From Halichoerus grypus (taxonomy: Eukaryota; Chordata; Mammalia; Carnivora; Phocidae), in contig NC_135720.1 in NCBI RefSeq assembly GCF_964656455.1, forward strand, positions 103,118,696 to 103,182,695: a stretch of DNA of 64,000 nt, read 5' to 3'. Below the pieces are notes generated by a model that was not told where the DNA came from, did no database searches, and saw only the letters and a list, made by a program, of their open reading frames with translations. Positions within the stretch are counted from its first letter, which is position 1; every line of letters begins with the position of its first letter. This document shows positions 1 through 10,815 of the stretch, piece by piece. Position numbers and translations under genes: made by a program.

Positions 1-51
1 CTTTAAAATAAAATAAATAAAATAAAATAAAATAATAAAATAAAATAAAAT
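1..51. repeat. (AAAAT)n low-complexity tract
   Basis: The window opens with alternating AAAT and AAAAT units directly after CTTT. This could be the expanded tail of a Can-SINE whose body lies before the window, because such tails carry AAATAAAATCTT. The body is not visible, so this remains open. Confidence 0.7.
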
Positions 52-596
52 GGAGCTGGAATGCCCATTAAAGAGATGGGACATAGGCACATCCTCACCC
101 AGTAGGACCATGAACTTTTGAACTGGGCCCAACCACGTATGATATTACAAGAACTCAGCCTGCAACTTTCTATACTAAGAGATTTTGCTTAGTGACAGCC
201 TTAGCAACAAGTCACCAGCCAAGATATTCTGCCACCAAGACCCATCAAAATTCTTCTTAAACAACATATACAGGCATTCCCTTTTGTCTTTAAAAATGCT
301 TGATTTTTGTTCCCTAGGGTGAGCAAACTATTTGGTTTGCTGCCCGTATCTGTGTTCCCCAAACTGCAATTCTGAGACCCTAAAGAAATGCTTTTGGTTT
401 TTATTGGCTCAGCCTCTTTTTTCGGTTGACAGTATTTTTCCTGTATTATAGCAGGAGGGGAAATGGTGGGAGGTGCAGGGACTGCAACCAGGCGCAGCTG
501 AGGGTTTAGGCACTGTGGATCCGAGGGTAAATAATGCCCATCGTGTCTGCTACTAGCTGGTCTCCTGGTGTGAGAGAAGACTTTAAAAATACAATC

Positions 597-705
597 CCAG
601 TGCCCTGATTGCACCCTAAGAGATTCTGATTTAATTGATCTGGGTCAAGTTCAGGCATTAGTATTTTTTTAAAAGCTCCCCGGAACTCTCAAAAACCACT
701 GATAG
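597..705 (+). mobile_element. MER5-like hAT DNA transposon relic
   Basis: The stretch reads like the second half of a MER5 element. A segment resembling 'agattctgatttaatt' is followed after an AT-rich spacer by the terminal 'aaaaccactg', close to the MER5 terminal inverted repeat. It is diverged and the 5' half is not evident. MER5 is a non-autonomous hAT-Charlie family spread before the eutherian radiation. Confidence 0.55.
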
Positions 706-911
706 CCAAGTGACAAAAGAGCAGCGATGATAAACATATAATGAGTTGCTACCAGTGTTTCTTGGTGTGCTCAGGAAGACACTTGGACCAGAATCACCCA
801 CCCCAGAAGTCTGCAGTTTTAATCATCACACGTGATGATTCTTGTACCCATGGAAATTTGAGGACCCTGGTTATTAGGGCAACCACTCCTAGGGCGATCA
901 CCCAGGTCGAC

Positions 912-966
912 CAGTCCTGGACGACCAGAACCAGACAGTGGTTCTGTTCTGGTTCACCCAGGACTG
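912..966. repeat. Imperfect inverted repeat (hairpin-forming)
   Basis: A 9-bp perfect arm pair, CAGTCCTGG at 912-920 and CCAGGACTG at 958-966, encloses a second nearly complementary pair: CCAGAACCAGAC at 925-936 against GTTCTGTTCTGG at 941-952. The whole could fold as a stem. It may be a fragment of an old DNA transposon. No function can be assigned. Confidence 0.7.
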
Positions 967-2299
967 AAGGCTTCCTGGGAATTTTCAGTGTCAAACACAG
1001 GAAATGCCCAGGCAAACCAGGAAGGGAGGGCACCCTAGTGGGTCCTCAGATTAGGATGAGGCTGGTTTGAGTAATAAGCTCTCCCTGCAGAGACTAACTG
1101 GCTATCCCATGTGGCCCGAAAGTTAAATTATAGCACTCCCGAGAGCAAGCTACCTGGGGTTTCTTTTAATTGCCGTCAAGGCACTCAGCATCTCGGGGAC
1201 CTTTACACACTGGCCATGGGCTCCCCCCCCCCCAAAGAGCCGTTGTGAGAAGGAGTAGGTGCCTGACTAAGAGGAGCTGAGGGAAGAAGCAATATAATAA
1301 GAGTGGTATTCTCGAAATGTGATTTCTTTGAAAGCCTCATCCACGTACAGGAAATCCGGAGCCACTGTTCTTCCCATGCAAAGAGCCGTGTCTGTGATAT
1401 GAATGAATGTGAAGTATATGCAGTAAGTTGGGTCTGCCCAAGTCAAGCCTTGTGAAAGCATTTCCCACGGTAATTCAGGACACTCCAGAAGCAGGCCCGC
1501 ACAGCCCCGGCTGGACCGGCTGGAGCCAAGGGGCTTGGAGCTGCCGGTTTGACTCTCCTGCACAGATGCTGACGACAACACGTTGGAACACCTCGTCGTA
1601 CAGTTGTGTGAATGTCAGGAAGGGGAGCTTCAGAGAATCACTAAGGTCTTGGCTGGAGGACGTAGGAGTCCCTGGCCTGCCTGCATTTTACAGGAGGCGG
1701 AACCGAGAGGCTCAGACAGGGGAGAAGCCACTTGCCAGTGACAGAGCCCGGGGGTCCACGGCAATGCTCTTCCTCCTGCCCTGTGTATAAGGGAGGCCCA
1801 GGCCAAGCCGGACATCCTGACTGCCACATCCCAGCTGGCCTCAGGCGCGCTCTTGGAGCCAGGAATCCAGTAAATGCAAATCATTTTCTCCAAAATGGGA
1901 AGGAGAATTCATGTGTAGTTAATGTTCTCAAAGCTTGATGCAAAGATAGGATGAGGGCGGGTCTCCGATAGCCTCACTGGCTAAGGGAGCGGAGTCCCGG
2001 GCCTGGAAGACATGGCCAGGGGCGGGGGTGACCTGGAGCTGATGGAGGCAGAAGGAACAGATGGAGCAGGAGTTTGGCCTCAGAAGGGAGGCTTACAGAG
2101 CCTGGCATAGGGGAGGGAGGAAGAAGGAATGAAAGGGTCTTCAAGAGGCAGAGAAAACAAGGGGCTTCTTTTGAGAGCTGTGAATAACTTATCGACAGTG
2201 GTGAAAATGCATGCCCTTTACCTTAGTGGTGCTGCTGACCTCTGAGCCTGGCTTTCCCTTGCCCAGTGAATGTACTCTAAAGCACTCGAGAGAGCAATT

Positions 2300-2332
2300 A
2301 TTAATATTCCCATTCCCACTGGGAATATTAAT
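2300..2332. repeat. Perfect 13-bp inverted repeat
   Basis: ATTAATATTCCCA at 2300-2312 and its exact reverse complement at 2320-2332 are separated by a 7-base spacer. The right arm runs into an antisense MIR-like segment, so this is probably a local inversion or templated mutation in an old repeat. Confidence 0.9.
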
Positions 2333-2445
2333 GGCGCTCTTCTGTAATATTCTTACAGATCAGAACACTAAGCTGGAGAGAGATGAGCCAGTTTGCCCAA
2401 AGGGACACAGCTGGTTGGTGGCAGAGACAAGTGTCAAGCCTGGCT
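2333..2445 (-). mobile_element. MIR relic (antisense)
   Basis: The order of short matches fits the reverse complement of the MIR core: an 'acagatcagaacactaagct' segment (gap to the consensus 'acagatgaggaaactgaggc'), then 'cccaaagggacacagctggt'. MIR is an old tRNA-derived SINE shared by all mammals. The ends are not defined. Confidence 0.6.
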
Positions 2446-4149
2446 CTGCTGACCCCCCCCCCCCCACGTGGCCAGATCCCCTGGCCTTTGACTGAGGACA
2501 CTGGTGGCCTCGGTGGACGTGAGGCCCCCTCTGCTGTGACACTGACGAAACAGTTATCCTAACCGTGAATTGACAGTTATCCCTGACGCCACTGTGACTC
2601 TCAGAAAGCCAAACCCAGGTGTGGCAGGCGTGCAAATGGAGGCCCGTGCACCATATATGTGTGTAAGGGCGAATACCGAGGGATTTCTGCTTTTGAAGGA
2701 TGACCGATACTGTGTCCCGGGTGTGTTCTCTGGGATATGGTTCCCTCCATTCTTTGCCAGCAACTCGAGGCTGCTTCTCTTTATTTAGTTCTCCACTTGT
2801 CCTCTTCCTGTGTCCTTGAAGCTTCTTTACCCCACGCAGATGGATGATTCGCAGTTGACAACTGAGTTGAAAATATCACGGAGGCTGTGTTAGAAGCCTG
2901 GGTGTCGGTGGCTATTTCAGCCACAGCAGTGAAGGAGCATAGCCACACCCCGTGTCCTGCCCCCCCCCCCAAGGTGCCAAGGCAGGGACTTGTTCCTTCA
3001 AGCTCCTCATGGCACTTTGCACAAGTGCTCCCGCACTCCTCCTAAGGTAGTTCTCTACTGTTCAACTCACTGCCTTCTCGACTTTCGGTAGTCCCAGCGC
3101 CTGGTAGCACCTTGCACATAGTAGATGCTCAATAAATATTGCATGAATGCATACATGCATGAATGAGTGAATAGGTCAGAGCCCTCAGCCTGCCTAGGGA
3201 TCATCTCTTCACCAGCAAATTGTTGCTTTCTTATGGCTTTACCCAGACTGAGTCAGCAACACTAAATTAATGTTTTCTTCCAGGAGAGGTCTTTGAGCGT
3301 TTCCGTTTGGGGAAAAAAAAAAAAAGGATTTCGTGAGATTCATTTTTAATCCTTGGGCAGAAGCATTTCAGTAAGGAATTATAACTCATTCCGTGTTAAG
3401 GGATGGCTGCCTCAGTTCCGGGAGTATGGAAACACGGTAACATCAGAGCGGAGCAAGCAACTCAGAGGAATGGGGTTTGCTTCGGAGGAGTGACTAACAC
3501 TGCTAAATTGGGAGAGCTGAGTGACTGAGAAGAGATGTGGGAATTGAAAGATGCTGAGCTAAAGTAAGTCTGAAGAAAGATCATCGTGGAGCAGGGATCC
3601 AGGGCAAGATGGCGCTCGGTCTGAGGGAGGATCACCTCAGCAAACCAGCTGGCTCACGGGAATGTGAATGTGCCCAGCCGCCCTGAAAGGCAAGGACGTG
3701 CATTACTAAGACCCTTTCGTGGAGGACACTTTCATGGAGGCTCCGACGAGCAGGAGCAGAACAGGACTCCCCTTCTTTGGGAAAGGAACAGTGGTGATGC
3801 TCTTCCAGACAGGAACAGCTCATGCTCATGGAACTTGTGGAGAGGCTCTTGAAATAAGCATAGAGAGTGCAATTACAGTGGAACCATGATCAAACCCAAG
3901 CCTGTGGGATTCCTTTGAAATCCTTCACAGGCTGTTATAACACTTCTTATGACACAAGGGCCCCATAACCCTGGAGAAGCAAGTCTGGTTCTATTTATTG
4001 CAGTGAGAACAAGTTTATACTCAGGAAAATGTGAGAGGCACCATTTCAAGCATTCTTCACTGTGTCCCTATGACTGTATGTTCTGTTTTTGATCCAAAGT
4101 AAGTAAAATAGACAAATTAGGAAAAAAATTTTAAATAGAAACAGCAGTT

Positions 4150-4342
4150 AAAACATATATAGGGCTTACTGTGTGCCAGGCACTGTTCTGGATACCTTAC
4201 TATATTATCTCCGTTAATGCTCACAGCGACTCCATGAGACAAGAATTGCTATTCTCCTCGTAGATCTAGCTGGGGCATGTGAAGCACAGAGTGGTTAAGT
4301 AACTTGCCCAAGGCTGCACAGCTGGTAAGTTAAAATATGTTC
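4150..4342 (-). mobile_element. MIR SINE (antisense, nearly full length)
   Basis: A clear antisense MIR. It begins with 'cttactgtgtgccaggcact', continues with a 'ttaatgctcacagcgactcc' segment, and ends with 'agtaacttgcccaaggctgc' and 'acagctggtaagt'. This is one of the best-preserved MIR copies in the window. Confidence 0.85.
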
Positions 4343-5620
4343 CTCTGCCACTGGGAAGAAGCAGAAAGAATTGATTGAGCGAGCACCTTTGCCCTGGGGA
4401 GTGAAAAGTTTGAGAAACCAGACAGGTCTCTTGAATCGTAAAATTAATTTCTCTAGAAGAAATTCAGGACTGTTGCTAAAGGAAAATTTTAAAACGCAAA
4501 ACAACTTACACAATGTGTTCGTCCACCTTTCATTTCTGCGCTTATCGGCACCCCCCGCCCCCCCAACACAGCCACTGGGTCAGGCTTTAAGGCCTGTTCA
4601 GTGCTTTTCTCTGTGGCCCCGTGGGACACGGGGATCAGAATTTGCCTTCTGCTCTGCTTAAAAGACAGCTACGGGCTCTGTAAAACAGAGGCTTTCTACA
4701 TTGCCATTAGTCCTCCTGGTGAATTTAGAGAAGCCCATCATCTAACAATCATCTAGACAAAAGAAGAAGGGCTTTGACCTAGTGGAGGATGAATCGAATA
4801 TTTATTTTGGTTTATTTTATAGCTATTATTCCTGACTCCAGAGAGAGTACGGTGCTATGTTCTTTTCAGATATAAAACCCAGCCCAGCAAGACAGTTTAT
4901 CTCTACCAATCAGCCAAAATGGAAACACAAAGATGTTACAATGTACTAAATGGGTGGCAAATCAGAGGTGGGATGTGAAATGCCAGGCTTTATTCTGCTC
5001 TCTAGGATGGCTCTGGAAGGTCATGTTCATTGTCACTGAAAATGCCTGCAGGGAATGATATGAAAGTCATTGTCTATTCCTTTTTTTTTCTCCTGCTATT
5101 TTTAGCTCTTGTTAGGGAGATCAATTTTAGTTAACTGCAGAGGGCTTAAAATGGTGCCCAAGTTTCAAGTTGCGTATATCTGCTATATTTAGCCTTTTTT
5201 TCCCCCCAAAATTCTTTTCCATCAAAACATGCCATAGTAAAGCAGTTTTGCTGGTTTGCTGCCTAGTGCACGGCGTTTCCTCTACATGGAAAATATATTT
5301 CATTAATTCATGTAACTTACAAGGAAGAAACAGTTTCTATTCCAGGCTCCCTGATTCAAAGGTAGAGAAAATTCCATTTTTTAAATATAGATGAACACCT
5401 ATATTTTGGGCGCATGTGGTATGACTATTACATAAGCTTCAGTTCTTGTTCAACAACTGCTATTTTCTGATCACAGATATGAAAAGCAAATAAAACAGTC
5501 AGGCTCCAGCGTTCCCACTTGCGCGGTCTCTTCCGTCATTCCCCACCCAAGGCACGCAGATTTGTGATTCTGCACCACATGCTCAGAATTTTCCATTTCC
5601 TTTCAAAGTATTTTCCCTGG

Positions 5621-5790
5621 CGGGGCGCCTGGGTGGCTCAGTTGGTTAAATGTCCGACTCTTGATCTCAGCTCAGGTCTTGATCTCAGAGTTGTGAGTTC
5701 AAGCCCCGCGTTGGGCTCCACCCTGGGCATGGAGCCTACTTAAAAACAAAACAATAACAAACAAACAAACAAAACCTATGATTTAAGAAA
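5621..5790 (+). mobile_element. Can-SINE (older subtype)
   Basis: The tRNA-like head 'ggggcgcctgggtggctcag' is followed by a body with 'gttgtgagttcaagccccgc' and 'ggagcctact', then an A-rich (CAAA)n tail. This body is the short version lacking the CTGCTTCTCCCTCTCCC block, so it is an older or different subfamily from the other copies. Flanking 9-bp direct repeats TTTCCCTGG (5612-5620 and 5791-5799) look like the target-site duplication. Confidence 0.92.
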
Positions 5791-6624
5791 TTTCCCTGGG
5801 GGAAAAAGTGTCTGAAAAGCTTTTCTTCGCAGCATATACTCCACAATTATTTTTAATCACTGTTGAGTAGCAACATAAAATACTTCTTTCTCTTCTTTCA
5901 CAGGTAAAATACGCACATGGTAGAATAATAGAAAAGACACATGACCATCCCCAGAGCTATGCCCTTAGCCAAGCCCCTAATATCAGGAAAGCTCAAACAG
6001 GATGGTCATTTCTAGAGAGGAAATCCTCACGCCTCTCTGACCAAGCAGCTCTTTCTGTCCTTATGTTGCTACTTTTCTGTCACCTGTGTGGATGAGCCCT
6101 ACCTCACAGGCTTCAGAGAACCCCTTTACTTGGTCTCCCTTTATCTTCCCACCCCTACTCCCTGCATGATTTCTCTAGTCTCCTTGGTCCATACCTTCCC
6201 TGGAGGGTTCCACTTCCTTGTCTCAGCTGTGAATTCAGGTCCTCAGTCAACTGGTTGTCCCCGTGAAGTACTTTAGATCCTAAATGACCTAGGAGGGAAT
6301 GAAGATCCGTGCCCTTGCCTCATCCAGTCTAAGAGGGAAACTCCCAAAAGATAAACAAACTTTCCGTTATTGAAATAGAACACCTCTTCTAACAAAATGA
6401 TAGAAGCATTCTCTTTTCCTTCACCCTCTCTTTGGCATCCCCATCTCTTCCTCTCCTCCCACCCCATTTTACCAAGGGGACCCTTTATGTTTTCCTACTT
6501 TGATGTGGGTTGGGACTAAGGATGAGAGGGAAGGAGGAAGAACCCCCAATGTTTATGTGGATAATAGTTTCCTGACGTGAGCTCATGCTAGACCCGCTGA
6601 GGTAAAGCCTGTGTGCCGCCCTGA

Positions 6625-6842
6625 TGAGAGGCAATATGGCGGTCATGCTTTGGCCTCAGCATACCTCACTTGGAGTCCTAGCTCCACTTGTTTGAGGTGA
6701 CCTTGAGCAATTTACTTCACTTCTCTGCACCTCTTTTTTTTTTCTTTTTAATGGTGATTTTTGACAATTTGCAAGGTCATCATGAGGATGGAATAATTAA
6801 TACACATGAGGTACCCGGTCCAGTGCCTGGCACACAGGAACT
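6625..6842 (+). mobile_element. MIR SINE
   Basis: Sense MIR pieces occur in order: 'ggagtcctagctccacttg', 'gaccttgagcaatttacttc', a poly-T interruption near 6731, and the 3' part 'ccagtgcctggcacacagga'. The spacing is close to the MIR consensus. Confidence 0.8.
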
Positions 6843-7524
6843 ACCAGATCCATGGTGGGTGTGATGGTCATTTTGCTCTGAGCAGTATCGTTTAGCAGGA
6901 CATCCTCTGAGAGATGTTTCCTGTGCCAGTATATATATTGAGGTATGGAAAGCACTTGGAATAGTGTCTACCAGCCAGCGAGAACCATATTCCTGTCCTT
7001 CGTGACGGTGGTGGTGGTGATTTACCTGGGCTTGTTCTCTGAACTTTACATGGGCATGGGGTGGTCTGTGCTTTGCTTTATACTCTTTGCCTCCCAAGCT
7101 TAGAGGACATTCTTTGACAGAAGCAGCTGCTGCACGAAGGATAAGGGGCAGAGTTGCCATTCAGTGATTTGACCCCATCCTCAAAATTACCTACAGCACT
7201 TTTCTCTGGGGTTGATCAAAATGAAATGTGAGCTCATGGAAACACAAAGGTATGGGAGAGAAGAAATGTGCAAAGGACTTCTCTCTCTGGAATGTTTCTT
7301 CCTCCCGAGAATATTGGTTTTAATCGAGAATCCTCTTTCCACTTCTACTTAGAAAATAAGTTCTTTCTCCACTCCCAGATTGAGCTTGTGAATAGGCAGT
7401 TGCAATATACACATCTCCAGTAAGCCCCTCTGCCCTGGGATACCTCCTCTTCTATTTTGTAGCTGTCCGTGAGGCTCCAACATGAAGAAAGATATTTCTC
7501 TTGCTTTACGATGATGACTAAAAC

Positions 7525-7712
7525 TCGGAGTGTGAGTTTGAATCCAGGCACCACCTCTTACTAGCTGTGTGACCTGGAGAAACTTTCTTAACCCCTCTGT
7601 GCCTCCTCAACAGTAAAATCAGATTGTTAGAGGTATCAAATGAGATAACCTGTATGAATCTGTATGTCCAACACAGGACGTGGTGAATGCTCAGCGTGTG
7701 TTACCTATTTTT
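7525..7712 (+). mobile_element. MIR SINE
   Basis: A sense MIR with a good core: 'gtttgaatccaggcaccacc', 'ttactagctgtgtgacctgg', then an interrupted 3' half ending in 'gtggtgaatgctcagcgtgt'. Confidence 0.85.
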
Positions 7713-9654
7713 GGTCACTCAATTTTTAAACCATATCTTAAGTCTTTTATTAAAATGTAAATGTGCCTACGTTAAGCTCTTTGCTCAGTGTTTCTCAGTG
7801 CGAAAGCTGTGATATTTTGGAACTGACAGTCCTACACGTTGCAGTCCGTTTAGCATCTTTGGGCATCACCTGCTAAATGCCAGTGTCCACACGTAACCCA
7901 GTCCCTGTGAAAACCAAAAAATGAAAATTAAAAAAAAAAAAAATCCCTGTTGCATTTCCAGACATCACCGTCAGCTCAGCACTGTTGTCTGAGAACAATA
8001 CTGATTACCCTTCTGCACTATTTATCAGGTGGTTCTCGAATGCGAGAGACGTAGAGGTAAGCGGTGCCTAGGAAGAGGTCAAAGGTGCCAGTGTGAGGCA
8101 GACAAAAGAGGAGTGAGAGAGGAGAGCAGTCCAGAGAGGTGTCACCAGCCACCCCCCTTCCCGAGACCCACCCACACACTTTCTTTCCTCCCCTTTGGGA
8201 GCAGATGAGCTTGCTGGTAGATAACTTAAAAATACCGTTAAGTCATGTATGGGGGCGGTAGTACAGCTTTTGGAAACTTCCTGATGTTTTACACCATAAT
8301 TCCTCCTTTTCTTGGGGAGCACTTTTGGGCCCAAAGCAAACCAGCATTAGCCCTGCCAGGACTGAGAAAGGCTTAAAAGACATGGTGACTTCAGACACAG
8401 CCAGGGTCTGGGAGGAAGAAAGGAAGTGCAACTCACCACACCCCTGCTTCCTGCGGCTGCAGACGGCTCTCCTGCCGCCCCCCCAACTCTGACCCTCCCC
8501 CCCATGCCCCTCCCCCAGTCCTCTGAGAGCTACCTCAGGGCCAGGCACCTCTGTCTCTGCTGTTGACAAGGGAGTGGTAGAGCGGGGCTTGGCAGCCTAG
8601 CTCACCTTGCCCACCCTGCGGAATTGAAGTCCCAAACCTAATACATGAAAGGAAAGGAAATCTAAGTGTGAGCACCTTTCAAGCACATTTCAGATTACAC
8701 ACACTCTTCCCTCAGTCTGTTTTAAATCCCGTGAACAGGCAACATGCTCAGTAAAACTAACACATAGAAATTCCATGTTTTTGTTCCATAGACCAGGACG
8801 GATGCCCCCTCGTTCTCTTGAAAATAGCACATTCACAATAAAAGTACTGAGGAAAGGGGTTTGTAGGGCCTTCTATGAGAAGCCTGAAATCACTTTAATA
8901 TTGGAATCAACCTTCCTCATCTTACTCAAATATAAAGGGCTCTTAATTTAGATCAAGTTTAATGCGTGGCACACAACCCAGCATGGTTCTGTGTTCAAGG
9001 GTCCTGTTGGAAATGTTCTTCGCACTTGCCTTGATAAGCCATCATCCACTCTTAAAATTCAGTGCAGATTAATAACAGAGGCCTTCTTTTTCCCTATTCG
9101 GTTCAGAACTCACTGAGGGTTAGATAAGACTAAGACAGAGGAGATGAATAATGCCAGCTCTGTTTCTGAGGCTGTGCTGAAGCCCAGAATGTGGCTGAGT
9201 TGAGCACCAGCCAGGGCTTGCCAATGCTGAAATCCAGAGCCGAGCAGTCGGGACTCCCCCTGCCTGCCCACAGACTGCCCCACACGGGGTGGGGTCTCCT
9301 GTGCTGGCCTTCACACATGGCCGAGAGCTGAGCAGGGCACAGGCCCTTTGCAGGCAGGGATGGCCCAAAGAGCAAAGTGGAGAGGGTGAGCTGAGCAATT
9401 TCAGTTCTTTTCCCCTAAGTTGTCACTCTGCTTCCACTGGAGAGGAGTAAGAAAGCGGCCACAGAGAGAGGTCCCAAGTGGCTTGCTCGTGCAGCTTCAT
9501 CCATAAGGAAGGAAGGATGGAGACTGGTGTGGTATCCAGTCTAATGAAACACGTGAGCAGAGAAAAGAGGATAAAGCACAAGCGATTCATTTCAACTAAA
9601 GTTGTAGTGGCTTAGCTTGCTTCTGAGCAAAGAGAACTTGTATGACCCATGACT

Positions 9655-10165
9655 TATCAATTGCCACATAACAGACTATCCCAAAATGAAGGCCTTGAAA
9701 CAACAACAATCTTTTTTTTTTTTTTTGCTCACAAATCTTCTATTTAGGCAGGGCTCAGGGGGACAGCTCATCTCTGCTCCATGCAACATTGCTCAGGCCC
9801 CTCAGCCGGAGACTGGCAAATCAACTTTCAAGATGGCTTACTCACATGGCTGGCACATCAGTGTGGCTGTTGGCTGAAAGCTCAGACAGGTTGTAGGTGA
9901 GGGACCCTGGTTCCTCTCCACGTGAGCCTCTTCATGGGCGGCTTGCGCTTCCTTACAACATGGACACAAGGTTCTAGGAATGAGCATCCTGACAGAGCAA
10001 GGTAGAAGTGCGTGTGTTTTTGTGACGCAACCCAGAATTCACACTGATTACTTCTGCCACAGTGTATTAGTGAAGGCGGTCAGAAAGGCCTGTCCAGATT
10101 TGAGGGGAGAGGACACAGTGGGAACAATCCTCCATGAAGAACAGGCAAGGTGATCGAAGAGGAAT
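9655..10165. mobile_element. Old interspersed repeat, family unassigned (copy 1)
   Basis: The segment starting 'tcaattgccacataacagac' resembles in order and content another stretch at 28600-29160: a 'tattgcc...taacaaa' start, a 'cttgaaacaacaaca' block, then a long Gly/Ala-codon-like GC region and a 'ccacgtg' string. Two diverged copies in one window imply an old dispersed element. I could not name the family with confidence. A poly-T run interrupts it near 9711. Confidence 0.55.
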
Positions 10166-10604
10166 GTTTAGCAAGAAATATTATGGCTGTCATTGTGAAA
10201 CACAATCAATCCACTAAGACCCTAACTTTCCTATTGAGAATTCACTTTCCATACGAGAGATTATAAAATTAAGACCAGAAGGAAAGATAGAAAATTTTTT
10301 TTCAGAGTCCCAAGCTACCATAAGAGATGTAAGTCAAATCACTTTATAATATATAGCCCTTTTCTTTTCATAATTGATTGTTATCTTTTGAGACGATTCA
10401 CTGTCAAGGAGACCATGCCTAGAATAACTACCAATTGGCCAGAACAAAAAGAGGCAAGATGTTCCTCTTTAGCTAGAGAACAAATATTCACTAAAATATA
10501 AGTTGCCTTAAGGACGTATTGAAAGTAAAAGTTAAACCCAGCTCCCTTTCAGGAGTGTCTCTTGTCAAACATGACGCAGTGGGAGTCAGGACGGCCAGTG
10601 CCAG

Positions 10605-10815
10605 AGAGTGATTATGAGCATGTTCTTTGAGGTCTGATGGGCCCGAGTTTGAATCCTGGCTCTGTCATATACTTCCTCTGTGATCTCAATTTCCTCTTGG
10701 ATCAACTAGACAGGATGCCACCCACAGTACAGAGCTGTCGTCATCATTAAATACCCAGTTGATGTGAAATACTGAGAGCTGTGTCTGGCATTTAGTAAGG
10801 GTGTGGGAAATAGTC
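10605..10815 (+). mobile_element. MIR SINE
   Basis: A sense MIR: 'cccgagtttgaatcctggct', 'ctctgtgatctcaatttcct', and a 3' part with 'tgtctggcatttagtaaggg'. Moderately diverged. Confidence 0.75.
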
